22,906 nucleotides of DNA from positions 1-22,906 of IMG/VR virus record IMGVR_UViG_3300025418_001337; one strand, given 5' to 3'. Position numbers and translations under genes: made by a program. Source of the stretch: a virus. The stretch's first letter is position 1; each line of letters begins with the position of its first letter. The notes beneath the pieces are model-generated. The model was given only the letters and a program-made list of their open reading frames with translations, made no database searches and was not told where the DNA came from. Positions 22,659 through 22,906 of the stretch are shown here, in pieces.

Positions 22659-22906
22659 CACTTATTTCCAAGCGCGAAAAAACACACGGCGTATGGCGCG
22701 AACAATCCGCCATGAGCCAGTCCATCAAAGACGTTTTTAAAAGCGGAAAGAACTGGGAAAGGCTCAACGACGGACAACGTGAAGCGCTCGAGATGACGGC
22801 CGTCAAGATTGCTCGGATTCTGTTAGGTGATCCTAATTACCGCGACCACTGGGATGATATCGTTGGTTATGGCCAGCTCGGCACCGACAGCAGCGCAGTC
22901 AACATG
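22655..22906 (+). CDS. DUF6378-like phage protein (cut by window end)
   Basis: The 84 visible codons start in an ATGA overlap and contain KTHGVWREQSAMSQSIKD, NWERLNDGQREALEMTAVKI, ARILLGDP and HWDDIVGYGQL. This matches the DUF6378 domain found in many phages, whose function is unknown. The visible part covers most of the domain, so only a short C-terminus is likely to be missing. No catalytic motif is recognised. Confidence 0.8.
   Translation, partial: MTLISKREKTHGVWREQSAMSQSIKDVFKSGKNWERLNDGQREALEMTAVKIARILLGDPNYRDHWDDIVGYGQLGTDSSAVNM

Overview
The window is part of a tailed-phage (or prophage) genome. It is almost fully coding, its genes are joined by ATGA or TAATG overlaps, and it holds no ribosomal, transport or metabolic genes. 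The virion proteins point to a short-tailed (podovirus-like) phage: a head-tail adaptor, a P22 gp10-like DNA-stabilisation/tail-nozzle protein, and two very large proteins with the character of internal virion (ejection) proteins. Base composition is near balanced and the muramidase-type endolysin fits a Gram-negative, probably proteobacterial host. The exact host cannot be read from this sequence. No integrase, tRNA, rRNA, IS element or CRISPR array was seen.

Layout. (1) 14-11767, rightward: late genes. A two-helix holin-like protein and a GH108 muramidase form a lysis pair in front of the adaptor, the gp10-like protein, two small proteins, a GNAT-like protein, a 1199-aa protein that combines an S74 autoprotease/chaperone domain with a lysozyme-like domain, a 771-aa ejection-type protein and a 63-aa protein. 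(2) 11751-15687, leftward: an early operon. It reads, in transcription order, XRE-type HTH regulator, GIY-YIG/T5orf172-type nuclease, a 754-aa primase-polymerase/helicase, then four small hypothetical genes. It meets the late genes tail to tail. (3) 15688-15774: a short divergent control region with face-to-face TTGACA boxes and two inverted repeats that share the half-site TGTTGA. (4) 15775-21662, rightward: a recombination/replication operon. It holds a Sak4-like RecA-fold ATPase, an SSB-like protein with an acidic VPF tail, two small genes, a YqaJ-type exonuclease, a DNA methyltransferase, an uncharacterised possibly nuclease-like protein, an SF2 helicase with zinc-finger motifs, a VRR-NUC nuclease, a small hypothetical gene and a 34-aa predicted membrane peptide. 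(5) 21663-22906: a second promoter/palindrome region, then four small early genes, the last (DUF6378-like) cut by the window end.

How it fits together. The HTH protein probably controls both divergent early operons through the central operators. The leftward operon supplies origin priming and unwinding. The rightward operon supplies end resection (YqaJ exonuclease), strand annealing or exchange (Sak4-like ATPase plus SSB), branch processing (SF2 helicase, VRR-NUC) and DNA modification. The late operon builds the tail and the DNA-delivery apparatus and lyses the cell. The most unusual parts are the S74 domain buried in a lysozyme-bearing virion protein, the nested repeat modules in the gp10-like protein, the symmetric early switch, and the AT-rich regulator/GIY-YIG pair beside it.
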